From contig JAFGAS010000086.1 in NCBI GenBank assembly GCA_016933535.1, forward strand, positions 186,001 through 250,000: DNA of 64,000 nt, read 5' to 3'. Positions 42,542 to 51,409 of this stretch are shown here, in pieces; position 1 is the first letter of the stretch, and each line of letters opens with the position of its first letter. A program made the translations under genes and the position numbers. Source of the DNA: Candidatus Zymogenaceae bacterium (GTDB lineage Bacteria; Desulfobacterota; Zymogenia; Zymogenales; Zymogenaceae). Under the pieces are notes generated by a model that saw only the letters and a list, made by a program, of their open reading frames with translations, was not told the DNA's origin and made no database searches.

Positions 42542-44335
42542 CTATCGTATTTTCACCGCATCCGTCGGACAGACTTCGTAGCACGCCCGGCAGCGGATAC
42601 AGATCGATTCATCAATAACGTGCGGGACTTTTTTTGCGCCCGTGATGCAGTTGACCGGACAGACCTTCTTGCACTTGCCGCATGCGATGCATGTCTCGGG
42701 ATCTATAGAAAACGTGATCAATTTCGTACAGACACGCGCCGGACATTTTTTGTCTCGAATATGGGCGTCATATTCGTCCCGGAAATATTTAATGGTGCTC
42801 ATAACCGGGTTCGGGGCGCTACCCCCCAACGCACATAGCGAGCCCCAGATCATCCCGTCGCCGATCTCTTCGAGGAGCTCGACATCGCCCTCTTGTCCTT
42901 GACCCTCGGTAATGCGCGTGAGTATGGTCAGGAAATGCCGGAGGCCTTCCCGACAGGGCGTACATTTTCCGCACGATTCGTCGACGAGGAAGTTTATGAA
43001 GTAGCGCGCCACGTCCACCATGCAGGTGTCTTCGTCCATGACGATCATGCCGCCGGAACCCATCATCGAGCCGAGCTTGGTCAACTCGTCGAAATCGACC
43101 GGGGTGTCCAGATGCTCGGCTGGTATGCAGCCGCCGGAAGGCCCGCCCGTCTGGACCGCCTTGAACTTCTTATCGTCCTTAATACCGCCGCCGATGTCGT
43201 AGATAATCTCACGAAGCGTGATCCCCATGGGGACTTCCACCAGCCCTACATTGTTTACTCCACCGACCAGAGAAAAGACCTTCGTACCGGTGCTTCCCTT
43301 TGTCCCGATGGAGGCAAACCACGCCGAACCGTGATTGATAATCAGGGGCACGTTAGCCCAGGTTTCCACGTTATTGAGGTTGGTGGGCATGTCCCAGAGC
43401 CCCTTTTCGGACGTATGAATATATTTCGCCCTGGGTTCCCCTGCCTTGCCCATGATCGACTGCATGAGCGCCGACGACTCCCCGCAGATAAAGGCCCCTC
43501 CGCCCCGGTTGATCTCGATATCAAAGGAAAAACCGGAGCCGAGAATATTATCACCCAAAAGCCCGTACGCCCTGGCGTCCGTAAGCGCCTTGGCAAGATT
43601 CTTGACCGCCAGGGGGTACTCCATGCGGACGTATATATATCCCTTTGACGCGCCGATGGCGTATGCCCCGATGATCATCCCCTCGATTACGCTGTGGGGA
43701 TCGCCCTCCATGACCGAGCGATCCATGAAGGCCCCGGGGTCACCCTCGTCCCCGTTACAGATGACATACCGGACGGCGCCCGGGGCGCTTCTTGTGGTGC
43801 GCCATTTGCGGGCGGTAAGGAATCCACCTCCACCTCTTCCGCGCAGTCCCGATTTCTCGACTTCATCGATAATCTGATCGGGTGTCATCTCCGCGAGAGC
43901 CTTGGCCAGGGCACTGTATCCGTCACGCCCGATATACTCGTCGATCTTTTCGGGATCTATGAGCCCCCGGTTTCTCAGAACCCTCAGTTCCTGCTGGGCA
44001 AAGAAGGGAATCTGCTGCATGGTGGGAATTTCTTGCTTCGTTACCGGGTGTTTATAGAGAAGGCGCTTGACTATCCTCCCCTTGATGAAGTGCTCCGAGA
44101 CCAGCTCCGGAATATCCTTGGGCTTTAACGATACGTAGATCACGTCGTCCGGTTGAACAACCAGGATAGGCCCGAGGGCACAGAACCCGTTACACCCGGT
44201 AACGACGATCTTCATCTCGTCGGACAGGCCTCTCTTTTCGAGCTCGGCTTCCAGAATATCCTTGAGGGTCATCCCCCCGGAGGCACGACACCCCGTCCCG
44301 CCGCACAACAATAAATGGGATCTAACCGCCTTCAT
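42542..44335 (-). CDS. NuoF/HndC-like NAD(P)H-binding flavoprotein subunit
   Basis: 597 residues. Order: thioredoxin-like [2Fe-2S] domain (CGGTGCRASGG, then VTGCNGFC), FMN and NADH sites of NuoF (LRGRGGGGFLTARKW, ICNGDEGDPGAFMDR, MEGDPHSVIEGM), an SLBB-like region, the cluster motif DESCGKCTPCREG, and a C-terminal pair of [4Fe-4S] motifs (CIACGKCKKVCPVNC and CIRCRACYEVCPTDA). This is the long form found in NADP-reducing and bifurcating hydrogenases. As no hydrogenase catalytic subunit is present and the por genes are in the same operon, it most likely exchanges electrons between ferredoxin/POR and NAD(P). Confidence 0.9.
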   Translation of the reverse strand: MKAVRSHLLLCGGTGCRASGGMTLKDILEAELEKRGLSDEMKIVVTGCNGFCALGPILVVQPDDVIYVSLKPKDIPELVSEHFIKGRIVKRLLYKHPVTKQEIPTMQQIPFFAQQELRVLRNRGLIDPEKIDEYIGRDGYSALAKALAEMTPDQIIDEVEKSGLRGRGGGGFLTARKWRTTRSAPGAVRYVICNGDEGDPGAFMDRSVMEGDPHSVIEGMIIGAYAIGASKGYIYVRMEYPLAVKNLAKALTDARAYGLLGDNILGSGFSFDIEINRGGGAFICGESSALMQSIMGKAGEPRAKYIHTSEKGLWDMPTNLNNVETWANVPLIINHGSAWFASIGTKGSTGTKVFSLVGGVNNVGLVEVPMGITLREIIYDIGGGIKDDKKFKAVQTGGPSGGCIPAEHLDTPVDFDELTKLGSMMGSGGMIVMDEDTCMVDVARYFINFLVDESCGKCTPCREGLRHFLTILTRITEGQGQEGDVELLEEIGDGMIWGSLCALGGSAPNPVMSTIKYFRDEYDAHIRDKKCPARVCTKLITFSIDPETCIACGKCKKVCPVNCITGAKKVPHVIDESICIRCRACYEVCPTDAVKIR

Positions 44336-44376
44336 AAAGAACCTTCCTCTTTACTGTGAGGACGTCACAGCTACAG

Positions 44377-44778
44377 TCAATTTGATTGTGAACGTTTTCC
44401 TTCGTTGCTTTGGCCTGATTCGCCTTCAACAGGCTCTTGTATTTCAGTGACGATGAAATGTTCCTTGAAGACATGCCGCATCTTGTCTGGATTCATCTTC
44501 TCATATTCGATCGGCTTTTGTCCGGGTTTCAGGATCGTCACCAACGGCTCCCTTTCGCAAAGGCCAACACAGTCGTCTACGGCTACGATAACGTCCGTGG
44601 CCTTGTATTGTGCTATATCGACCAGAAGCGATTCCAACACATCCCGGGCCCCGGAGGCGATACCGCATGTACCCATATGAACCGTCACTTTCGCACGACC
44701 AACGCCATACCTGAGGGCGTTCTCGTTCTGGATTTTCAGTTTGATTTTCCGTAATTGATCTGCGGATATCGGAGACAT
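44377..44778 (-). CDS. HndB-like [2Fe-2S] ferredoxin-fold subunit
   Basis: 133 residues. The thioredoxin-like ferredoxin pattern is VTVHMGTCGIASGARDVLESL with Cys, then VDDCVGLCEREPLVTIL with the second Cys pair. HndB proteins belong to four-subunit NAD(P)-linked hydrogenases. The gene lies between the NuoE-like and NuoF-like genes, the HndABC order. Confidence 0.83.
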   Translation of the reverse strand: MSPISADQLRKIKLKIQNENALRYGVGRAKVTVHMGTCGIASGARDVLESLLVDIAQYKATDVIVAVDDCVGLCEREPLVTILKPGQKPIEYEKMNPDKMRHVFKEHFIVTEIQEPVEGESGQSNEGKRSQSN

Positions 44779-44798
44779 TTTTTCCTCTCATATGCGAG

Positions 44799-45257
44799 TT
44801 ACTTATAGTGACCAAGAATCTCGGCTATCTTTGACGGCTTGACCATCCCGTGAACCTCCTCATCCACCATAACGACCGGCGCCAGCCCACATGCCCCGAC
44901 ACAATTGACCGTTTCGAGGGTGAATTGCCCGTCCTTGGTGGTATGGCCCGTCTGGACATTCAATGTGTTCTCAAAACCCTCGGCAATCCTCTTTCCGCCC
45001 GAGATGTGACAGGCGGTCCCGAGGCAAACCCTTATCTCGTGCTTGCCCCGAGCGACGAGGGAAAACGCCTTATAGAAGGTAACGATATGGTAGATTTGGG
45101 ACTCGGGGATATTGAGCACCTCTGAAAGCCGACGAACCGCCTCCCGTGGGATGAAGCGGAACCGGGTCTGGATATCCTGAAGCATGCCGATGATGCTGAC
45201 CGGGTTCTTCCCGTAATCCTCCATAACCTTATCTACCTGTGTGACGTCATAGTCCAT
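44799..45257 (-). CDS. NuoE/HndA-like [2Fe-2S] subunit
   Basis: 152 residues. NuoE features: MLQDIQTRFRFIPREAVRRLSEVLNIPESQIYHIVTFYKAF, then the four cluster cysteines in RVCLGTACHISGG (one Cys pair) and VNCVGACGLAPVVMVDEEVHG. It normally pairs with NuoF as the NADH module. Start is 3 bases after the porB stop, which ties the NADH module to the POR genes in one transcript. Confidence 0.92.
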   Translation of the reverse strand: MDYDVTQVDKVMEDYGKNPVSIIGMLQDIQTRFRFIPREAVRRLSEVLNIPESQIYHIVTFYKAFSLVARGKHEIRVCLGTACHISGGKRIAEGFENTLNVQTGHTTKDGQFTLETVNCVGACGLAPVVMVDEEVHGMVKPSKIAEILGHYK

Positions 45258-45260
45258 GGC

Positions 45261-46199
45261 TTATCCGTTATTCGATTTATGTAATGAAATCAATTTATCG
45301 TATTCCTTGGTCACCCGTTTCTGGATAATGTCTATGTCGGTATCCGTCAAATGGCGGAATCTCCCCTGGCCGGAGAGGTAGTCTCTAACCGGCCGAAGTT
45401 TCGGTATATCCGCCGTCATACGGTACTTTCCATCCTGGACCTCGTAGAGGGGAAACACTCCGGTCTCCACGGCGAGCCTCCCGTACTTAATGGCCAGGTG
45501 CGACGGGATCCGCCACCCCGTGGGGCATACCGAGAGGACGTGCAGGTAAGCCGGGCCGCCCGACTCGACCGCCTTGATCACTTTTGCCTGCAGATCAAAG
45601 GGATAGCTCGAACAGGCCGTGGCGACATACGGGATATCGTGGGCCACCGCAATGGCCGCCATGTTCTTCTTCCAGGTGTGCTGGCCGATGGAGTCCTTGC
45701 CCGCCGGTGAGGTGGTCGTGGCGGCGCCGTAGGGCGTAGAGCTCGATCGCTGGATTCCGGTATTCATGTAGGCCTCGTTGTCAAAACAGACATAGAGGAA
45801 GTCTTTATGCATCCGCTCCAGCGCGCCGGACAGCGCCTGAAGGCCGATATCTGTGGTGGCGCCGTCGCCTCCCATCCCCACCGAGACGATACGCTTTTCG
45901 GGGATTTTACCCTTGCGCATCAGCACCTTGAGACCCGCCGCTACCCCTGAGGCCACCGCCCCCGCGTTTTCGAAGGTGACATGAATCCACGGTACGTTCC
46001 AAGCCGTCAGCGGCAGAGGAGATGAGACGATCTCCATGCAACCGGTGGCGTTGGAGATCACGATGTCATGCCCGAGGGCCTTCAGGACGTGCCGGACCGC
46101 CAGCGCCTCGGCGCATCCCTGACACGCCCGGTGTCCCGAGGTGAAGTTTTCCGCTCGGTTCGTCAGATTGGGGACGAAGACAGCGTATTTATCGATCAT
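45261..46199 (-). CDS. porB: Pyruvate:ferredoxin oxidoreductase beta subunit
   Basis: 312 residues. Seen: HRACQGCAEALAVRHVLKALG with the Cys pair of the cluster, IVISNATGCMEIVS, the TPP motif VGMGGDGATTDIGLQALSGAL with YVCFDNEAYMNTGIQRS, and ATACSSYPFDLQAK. It binds TPP and one [4Fe-4S] cluster. Its start overlaps porA by 4 bases. Confidence 0.93.
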   Translation of the reverse strand: MIDKYAVFVPNLTNRAENFTSGHRACQGCAEALAVRHVLKALGHDIVISNATGCMEIVSSPLPLTAWNVPWIHVTFENAGAVASGVAAGLKVLMRKGKIPEKRIVSVGMGGDGATTDIGLQALSGALERMHKDFLYVCFDNEAYMNTGIQRSSSTPYGAATTTSPAGKDSIGQHTWKKNMAAIAVAHDIPYVATACSSYPFDLQAKVIKAVESGGPAYLHVLSVCPTGWRIPSHLAIKYGRLAVETGVFPLYEVQDGKYRMTADIPKLRPVRDYLSGQGRFRHLTDTDIDIIQKRVTKEYDKLISLHKSNNG

Positions 46200-47371
46200 T
46201 GCCTTACCCCCACCATCGTAAATTCATCCCATTGGTTTTTCTTGAGTCCCTCCATGGCCTCCTCGTACATCTCGATGAACTTTTCCGGCGGCACGTCTCT
46301 GCCGGAGAGCCCCGCAATAAATGAAAAGACATTGGGACGTTTTTCGAGGCGATAGAGTGCCGTCTTGATCTCGGAGGCCAGCGGGCCTCCCACCCCCCCT
46401 ACCGAGAGGGCCCGATCAACGATCAGGAGATTCTCAAATTTTGTAAGAGAGTTCAGGATATCCCGGTACGGGAAGGGTCGAAAAAGCCTGATCTTGACCA
46501 GTCCCACCTTCTTTCCCGCGGCCCGCAGGCGGTCTACCACATCCATGCCCAGTTCCCCATAGCTTCCGATCGTGACGAAGACGGTATCGGCGCCTTCGGT
46601 CATGTATTCTTCAACCGGCTCATATCGACGTCCCGTGAGCTCTCCCCAGTGGTCCCACACCTCCCTGATTACGGCATAGGAATCGCGGATTGCGATCTCA
46701 TGGGCCATCTTGGTCTCGGCAAAAAGCTCCGGCATCGCAAAGGCGCCCATCGTTACCGGGCGATCCGGGTGTAGAGTGTACAGGGGATCAAACGGAGGGA
46801 GAAACTTCTCGACGATCTCTTCCTCGACGGTCTGATAGGGCTCGATAACATGGCTGAGGATAAAGCCATCCATGTTGACGGCAACCGGCAACAGCACCCG
46901 CCGGTCTTCTGCGATTCTAAAGGCACACAGCGTCTGGTCGAAGCTCTCCTGTCCGTTCTCGGCAAATATCATGATCCAGCCGCAGTCCCGGTTTGCCATG
47001 ATGTCGCTTTGATCGTTCCAGATAGACAGCGGCGCCGACAGCGTCCGGTTAACTACCGTCATGACGATAGGCATACGCATGGCCGAAACGACGTAGAGCA
47101 GCTCGCTCATAAGCTGGAGCCCCTGGGAGCTCGTGGCGGTGTACGTACGGGCCCCCGCGGCCGAGCTGCCGGCACACGCGCTCATCGCCGAATGTTCGCT
47201 CTCCACGCAGATATACTCCGCATTGAGGTGGCCGTCGGCCACCAGCTCCGAGAGGTGCTCAACGATATGGGTCTGGGGCGTGATGGGGTAGGCGGCTATG
47301 ACGTCCACGTCCGCAAGTTTGACCGCCTCCGACACCATAAGGGAGACTTCCATTCCGATACGCTTACCCAT
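46196..47371 (-). CDS. porA: Pyruvate:ferredoxin oxidoreductase alpha subunit
   Basis: The ATG at 47371 overlaps the porD stop (TGATG), follows GGAGGTGG, and gives 391 residues; a longer in-frame start upstream lies inside porD. Motifs: AYPITPQTHIVEHLSEL, CVESEHSAMSACAGSSAAGARTYTATSSQGL and NRTLSAPLSIWNDQSDIM, the last being typical of pyruvate-type rather than branched-chain enzymes. It decarboxylates pyruvate to acetyl-CoA with PorB, PorD and PorG. Confidence 0.93.
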   Translation of the reverse strand: MGKRIGMEVSLMVSEAVKLADVDVIAAYPITPQTHIVEHLSELVADGHLNAEYICVESEHSAMSACAGSSAAGARTYTATSSQGLQLMSELLYVVSAMRMPIVMTVVNRTLSAPLSIWNDQSDIMANRDCGWIMIFAENGQESFDQTLCAFRIAEDRRVLLPVAVNMDGFILSHVIEPYQTVEEEIVEKFLPPFDPLYTLHPDRPVTMGAFAMPELFAETKMAHEIAIRDSYAVIREVWDHWGELTGRRYEPVEEYMTEGADTVFVTIGSYGELGMDVVDRLRAAGKKVGLVKIRLFRPFPYRDILNSLTKFENLLIVDRALSVGGVGGPLASEIKTALYRLEKRPNVFSFIAGLSGRDVPPEKFIEMYEEAMEGLKKNQWDEFTMVGVRQ

Positions 47372-47664
47372 CAGACCACCTCCTCCACCATCGTGATGCA
47401 CTGTGTGATGCATTCGTGGGCGCAGATCCCGCATCCCTTACAGTATTCGTAATCGGCGACAAAATAGCCACCTTCCTTTCTCATGATTGCATTGTCCGGA
47501 CAGAAATTCCAGCAGACGCCGCACTTGATGCACTTCTGTTCGTTCCATACGGGCCGCTGTGATTTCCAGTTTCCGGTGTGGTAGACAACCGCGTTGCCCG
47601 GCTCGTCGATAACACATCCCGGATTGAGGTCTTCGACCCTGTATTCTTCCATCGGTTTGGGCAC
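47371..47664 (-). CDS. porD: Pyruvate:ferredoxin oxidoreductase delta (ferredoxin) subunit
   Basis: 97 residues with two [4Fe-4S] motifs (CIKCGVCWNFCPDNA and CKGCGICAHECIT). It takes electrons from the catalytic subunits. Its last base and the porA start overlap; its start lies 3 bases after porG. Confidence 0.93.
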   Translation of the reverse strand: MPKPMEEYRVEDLNPGCVIDEPGNAVVYHTGNWKSQRPVWNEQKCIKCGVCWNFCPDNAIMRKEGGYFVADYEYCKGCGICAHECITQCITMVEEVV

Positions 47665-47667
47665 TGA

Positions 47668-48216
47668 TTATACCTCCGTCTTGGTTTCGGTTATCGCCCG
47701 CTTCATGGCATTGATATTCTTCTCGGCGATTCTGCCGAACCGATTCTTGAGGGGTTCTATGAGGTGTTCTTCTTCAACCACGCTTGTCATGGCCAAAAGC
47801 GCCCCGAGCATCGTTGTGTTGGTGATGGGAAGTCCCAGGACCTCCCTGGCGATAGTGGTTGCATCCACCGCCGCCAATCGAACGGTGAATCCGTATTGCT
47901 TCCTTAACTCCGTAACGCTTTTACGGCTATTGATGATGAGGATTCCCCCCTCTTTGATTCCCTTGGCGGGGTCGACGATGGAAAGAAGGCTCGGGTCCAG
48001 AACTACCGCCACGTCGGGGGTATAGATCTTCGTCCTGAGTCTGATTGGTTTGGTGTCTATGCGGGCGAATGCCACAACCGGCGCGCCCCTCCGTTCCGGG
48101 CCGAAATTAGGGAATGCCTGGGCGTATTTTCCTTCTCCGATAGCGGCAAGGGCCAGCATTTCGGCCGATGTCACCGCTCCCTGTCCGCCTCTCCCGTGAA
48201 AGATAATTTCGATCAC
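47668..48216 (-). CDS. porG: Pyruvate:ferredoxin oxidoreductase gamma subunit
   Basis: 182 residues from a GTG after GAGGAGGAG. Gamma pattern: IIFHGRGGQGAVTSAEMLALAA, FGPERRGAPVVAFARID and NTTMLGALLAMTS. First gene of the eight-gene operon porG-D-A-B, nuoE-like, hndB-like, nuoF-like, hoxU-like. Confidence 0.93.
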   Translation of the reverse strand: MIEIIFHGRGGQGAVTSAEMLALAAIGEGKYAQAFPNFGPERRGAPVVAFARIDTKPIRLRTKIYTPDVAVVLDPSLLSIVDPAKGIKEGGILIINSRKSVTELRKQYGFTVRLAAVDATTIAREVLGLPITNTTMLGALLAMTSVVEEEHLIEPLKNRFGRIAEKNINAMKRAITETKTEV

Positions 48217-48292
48217 GTCTCCTCCTCACGCGGCATCACCATAGGAAAAGATGCTGCGGGTTAGCCATACTCACCATAAAAAGTGAAGTTAT

Positions 48293-48320
48293 CTAATACC
48301 AGAATCGCCTTTTTTGTCAA
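48293..48320 (-). promoter_or_regulatory. Promoter of the por-hnd operon
   Basis: Minus strand TTGACA (48320-48315), 16 bases, TATTAG (48298-48293). The leader is about 70 bases and ends in a strong GAGGAGGAG ribosome site. Confidence 0.6.
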
Positions 48321-48348
48321 GCGAAAAGGAACCAAAACGGCTTATATA

Positions 48349-48945
48349 TCACAACTCCCGGCGATTCGTCAGAGCCGCCGTCAGCGTCTGGGAATCAAAA
48401 TACTCAATGTCTCCCCCCGCCGGAAGCCCCTGGGCGATCCGGGTGATCTTTACGTTCATATCGGTAAGACGCTCCCGAATCACGTGAGAGGTCAACTCCC
48501 CCTCCTTGGTCGGGTTGGTGGCGATGATGACCTCCCGCACCCCCTCCGCGGAAACGCGATGCCTCAACTCCTCGATTCTCAATTCGTCAACCCCGACATT
48601 CGTTATCGGGGAAACGAGACCGCCGAGGACATGATAAACACCTTTGAACGACCCGCTTTTCTCCAACGCTATGAGGTCCCGGGGTTCTTCAAGGACACAG
48701 ATGATCGATCGATCCCGCTTGGTATCGGTGCAGATCGGGCAGGGGTCTGTTTCAGTCAGGTTATAGCATATCGAACAGACCTTTATCCGTTCCTTTACCT
48801 CAACGATGGCCTGTGCTACAAGTCTCGCATCCCTGCCGGTCATACCGATGATAAAATAGGCAAATCGCTGGGCCGTCTTTTCGCCGACTCCGGGCAGGCG
48901 TTTGAGGGCATCGATGAGGTTCTTTATTGGGTCTTCCCGGGCCAT
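48349..48945 (-). CDS. recR: Recombination mediator protein RecR
   Basis: 198 residues. Seen: LIDALKRLPGVGEKTAQRFAYFI (HhH), the zinc finger CSICYNLTETDPCPIC, the Toprim domain ICVLEEPRDLIALEKSGSFKGVYHVLGG, and IIATNPTKEGE. It works with RecF/RecO in RecA loading. It follows ybaB by 3 bases, in the usual dnaX-ybaB-recR order. Confidence 0.97.
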   Translation of the reverse strand: MAREDPIKNLIDALKRLPGVGEKTAQRFAYFIIGMTGRDARLVAQAIVEVKERIKVCSICYNLTETDPCPICTDTKRDRSIICVLEEPRDLIALEKSGSFKGVYHVLGGLVSPITNVGVDELRIEELRHRVSAEGVREVIIATNPTKEGELTSHVIRERLTDMNVKITRIAQGLPAGGDIEYFDSQTLTAALTNRREL

Positions 48946-48948
48946 AGA

Positions 48949-49275
48949 TTATCCGGTAAGTCCCGGGATTGGCAGCCCCCCGGTTACTTTGGCCATCTCA
49001 TCCTTCGTCATTTCCTGGGCTTTGGCAATTCCCTCATTGACGGCGGCCAGCACAAGATCCTGGAGCATCTCAATGTCGCCGGGATCAACCACATCTTTTT
49101 CGATTTTTATCGACGTAAGTTCCAGTCGCCCGCTGACAACAACGGTGACCATTCCGCCCCCCGACGACGCCTCTACGGTCTTGGTCGCCAATTCCTCCTG
49201 TATCCGCAGCAGCTCCTGCTGCATCTTCTGGGCCTGTTTCATGATATCTCCCAGGCCGCCACCCATCCTGACCAT
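48949..49275 (-). CDS. YbaB/EbfC family nucleoid-associated protein
   Basis: 108 residues. Pattern: GDIMKQAQKMQQELLRIQEELATKTVEASSGGGMVTVVVSG and the C-terminal LQDLVLAAVNEGIAKAQEMTKDEMAKVTGGL. It binds DNA as a dimer. A strong AGGAGG lies 6 bases before the ATG. Confidence 0.95.
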   Translation of the reverse strand: MVRMGGGLGDIMKQAQKMQQELLRIQEELATKTVEASSGGGMVTVVVSGRLELTSIKIEKDVVDPGDIEMLQDLVLAAVNEGIAKAQEMTKDEMAKVTGGLPIPGLTG

Positions 49276-49292
49276 AGTCGCCTCCTTTCGCC

Positions 49293-50933
49293 CTATTTCC
49301 TGCGAGGGGTATACCCTTCGATAGTCGATTCGGAAAATACTTTTTTGACGTTCTTTGCGGTTTTCGACTCGACGATTTGCGTATAGGTATCACCGCCTTC
49401 CGAAACCGCCTGCCGCTCTTCGTCTGTCGGCGTATTGAACTGCCCGTCGACACCGACGAGTGAAACGGTAAGCTCCCGCTTGAAGTATTCGTATAACTCT
49501 TTTCTTATCTTTTCGACCGTATCCCTGGCCGAGACCAGGTGAAGATACTTTTTGGGCAGCGTGATCTCGGCCGTAGTCCCCTCGATTTGGATGGATACCG
49601 CGTAAACGAGGTACGAGTGAATAATCGGGTCCCTTTTTGAAAGATAGGAGAGAAATCCCTCTATCTCGTCCTGCCCGATCTCCTTATCCTTCGCCGGGCC
49701 GCCGGCCATCCCCTGTTTCTCGACAGGCCCGCGGGAGGGGGAACCCTTCGGCTGAAATTCAAAGGAGAGCGATTCGGCTACCTGCCCATCGAGGGCCGAG
49801 TCCCCAAGACGGGAGAGCCTTTCGATCACGTCCGCTATCGATTCAACCGACCCGGTACGGGTCATCTTGATAAGTACCAGCTCCATCGCGATCCTCGGGT
49901 CGCTGCTGTTCCTGATGGAAAACTCCGCAGAAAAAAGGACGTTGAATAACTGGGTAAGTTCATCGATTGAGAGCGGTTGTCCGATTGCGGCCAGTTCCTC
50001 CCGCTCTTCGGCCGTTAGGTCAGGAGTGGATATCGAGGGGGCCGCCTTCATGAGAAGCAGGTTGCGCATGAGGTCGACCAGCTCCCGATAATATTGAATG
50101 ATGTCGTATCCCTGGGCATAGACTTCCGCCAGGCTGTGGATTGCCAGGGAGGCGTCGTATAGCGCCACCGCTTCGATCATTTTAAAAAGGAGCACCCGGT
50201 CGGTAAGTCCGAGCACTTCACGGACGGCCTCCTCCGAGATCGACCCGCCCGCGTACCCGATGACCTGATCCATCAGGCTCTGCGCGTCCCTCATGCTGCC
50301 GGCCGCTTCCCGGGATATAATGGTCAGGGCCCCGTCCGCGGCGGCGATCCCCTCTTTCTGCGCGATATCGGCAAGCCGCTTCATGATATCGGCGGCGGCA
50401 ATCCTTTTAAAATCAAAACGCTGGGTCCGGGAGAGGATAGTTACCGGGATCTTGTGTGATTCGGTCGTGGCGAATATAAAGATAACGTGGGCCGGCGGTT
50501 CCTCGAGGATTTTGAGCAACGCGTTAAACGCATTGATCGACAGCATGTGGACTTCATCGATGATATAGATATTATAACGTCCCGCTGAAGGCAGGTACCG
50601 TACATTTTCTCTGAGCTCCCGTATATCGTCCACACCGGTATTGGACGCCCCGTCTATCTCGTAGACGTCCGTCACGCTCCCGTCGACAATTCCCCGGCAC
50701 ATGGGGCACTGGTTGCACGGATCCGGCGTCGGTCCATTCTCGCAGTTGAGGGCCTTTGCCAGAAGCCGGGCGACGGTAGTCTTGCCCACTCCCCGGGGAC
50801 CCGAGAAGAGGTACGCGTGCGCGATCCTTTCCTGGGTAATGGCGTTTTTTAGGGTACGGGTTACGTGACCCTGTCCGACCACCTCGTCGAAGGTCTGCGG
50901 GCGATATTTTCGTGCTATTACGAGGTATGACAT
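49293..50933 (-). CDS. dnaX: DNA polymerase III subunit gamma/tau
   Basis: 546 residues. The clamp-loader ATPase has Walker A in FSGPRGVGKTTVARLLAKALNC, the zinc site with CENG and CNQCPMCRG, Walker B in IIDEVHMLS, and the sensor region TTESHKIPVTILSRTQRFDFKRI. The C-terminal part of about 180 residues is the tau-type extension. No A-rich slippery site for a gamma frameshift was noticed. The 4.5S RNA gene lies upstream, as in many bacteria. Confidence 0.96.
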   Translation of the reverse strand: MSYLVIARKYRPQTFDEVVGQGHVTRTLKNAITQERIAHAYLFSGPRGVGKTTVARLLAKALNCENGPTPDPCNQCPMCRGIVDGSVTDVYEIDGASNTGVDDIRELRENVRYLPSAGRYNIYIIDEVHMLSINAFNALLKILEEPPAHVIFIFATTESHKIPVTILSRTQRFDFKRIAAADIMKRLADIAQKEGIAAADGALTIISREAAGSMRDAQSLMDQVIGYAGGSISEEAVREVLGLTDRVLLFKMIEAVALYDASLAIHSLAEVYAQGYDIIQYYRELVDLMRNLLLMKAAPSISTPDLTAEEREELAAIGQPLSIDELTQLFNVLFSAEFSIRNSSDPRIAMELVLIKMTRTGSVESIADVIERLSRLGDSALDGQVAESLSFEFQPKGSPSRGPVEKQGMAGGPAKDKEIGQDEIEGFLSYLSKRDPIIHSYLVYAVSIQIEGTTAEITLPKKYLHLVSARDTVEKIRKELYEYFKRELTVSLVGVDGQFNTPTDEERQAVSEGGDTYTQIVESKTAKNVKKVFSESTIEGYTPRRK

Positions 50934-50947
50934 CTATGTATACAACT

Positions 50948-51077
50948 AAAAACGGATATATGTGATAGCTAGGCGCCCCTGCGGCACATAGAGAGGTCCT
51001 CTACCGCTGCTTCCTTCCGGACCTGACGGGGTTTGAGGGCATCTATTGCACAGGACCCAGCTATCACAGATATCCGC
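50948..51077 (-). ncRNA. ffs: Signal recognition particle RNA, small bacterial type (4.5S)
   Basis: The conserved domain IV is present: GTCAGGTCCGGAAGGAAGCA (near 51022-51003 minus), with the GGAA tetraloop and the asymmetric internal loop. Its flanks pair into a long hairpin closed by TGTGATAGCT/AGCTATCACA, extended outward by a 19-bp stem with two mismatches. The outer stem ends in UUUUU (50952-50948), so it doubles as the terminator. The mature form is likely about 110 nt. The RNA joins Ffh in protein targeting. Confidence 0.95.
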
Positions 51078-51092
51078 TTTTAGGCGAGTGCT

Positions 51093-51183
51093 TGGCGGAG
51101 AGAGTGGGGTTCGAACCCACGGTGCGCTATTAACGCACACACGATTTCCAATCGTGCTCCTTCAGCCGCTCGGACATCTCTCC
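51093..51183 (-). tRNA. tRNA-Ser (anticodon GGA)
   Basis: 91 bases with CCA encoded and the long variable arm of class II tRNAs (about 20 bases, GTGCGTTAATAGCGCAC-like stem). Acceptor GGAGAGA/TCTCTCC, anticodon stem CACGA/TCGTG with loop TTGGAAA. The 3' end lies only 15 bases before the predicted start of the SRP RNA stem, so the two RNAs are probably made from one precursor. Confidence 0.97.
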
Positions 51184-51307
51184 TTCTTTATTGTCTCTTA
51201 CCTGAATATCTGTCTACACCGGGCTCCAGCGGCAGCGTTCATAACCGGTTTGAACTGCCGGGCCTTCTATGCCGTCACGCGCGTTTGCGGTTCGTAAGAG
51301 AATTATG

Positions 51308-51401
51308 TGGCGGAGAGGGTGGGATTCGAACCCACGTGGGGGGTATAAGCCCCCAAGCCGATTTCGAGTCGGCCCCGTTACGACCACTTCGGTACCTCTC
51401 C
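51308..51401 (-). tRNA. tRNA-Ser (anticodon CGA)
   Basis: 94 bases with CCA encoded. Acceptor GGAGAGG/CCTCTCC, anticodon stem GCCGA/TCGGC with loop CTCGAAA, and a long variable arm (GGGGGCTTATACCCCCC-type stem). It lies 8 bases after tadA and 125 bases before tRNA-Ser(GGA), all on the minus strand. Confidence 0.96.
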
Positions 51402-51409
51402 CTGCTACC

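Noticed and set aside
41813-44335. [FeFe]-hydrogenase operon
   Set aside because: The accessory subunits match HndA-C, but no H-cluster motif or catalytic subunit is present anywhere in the window.
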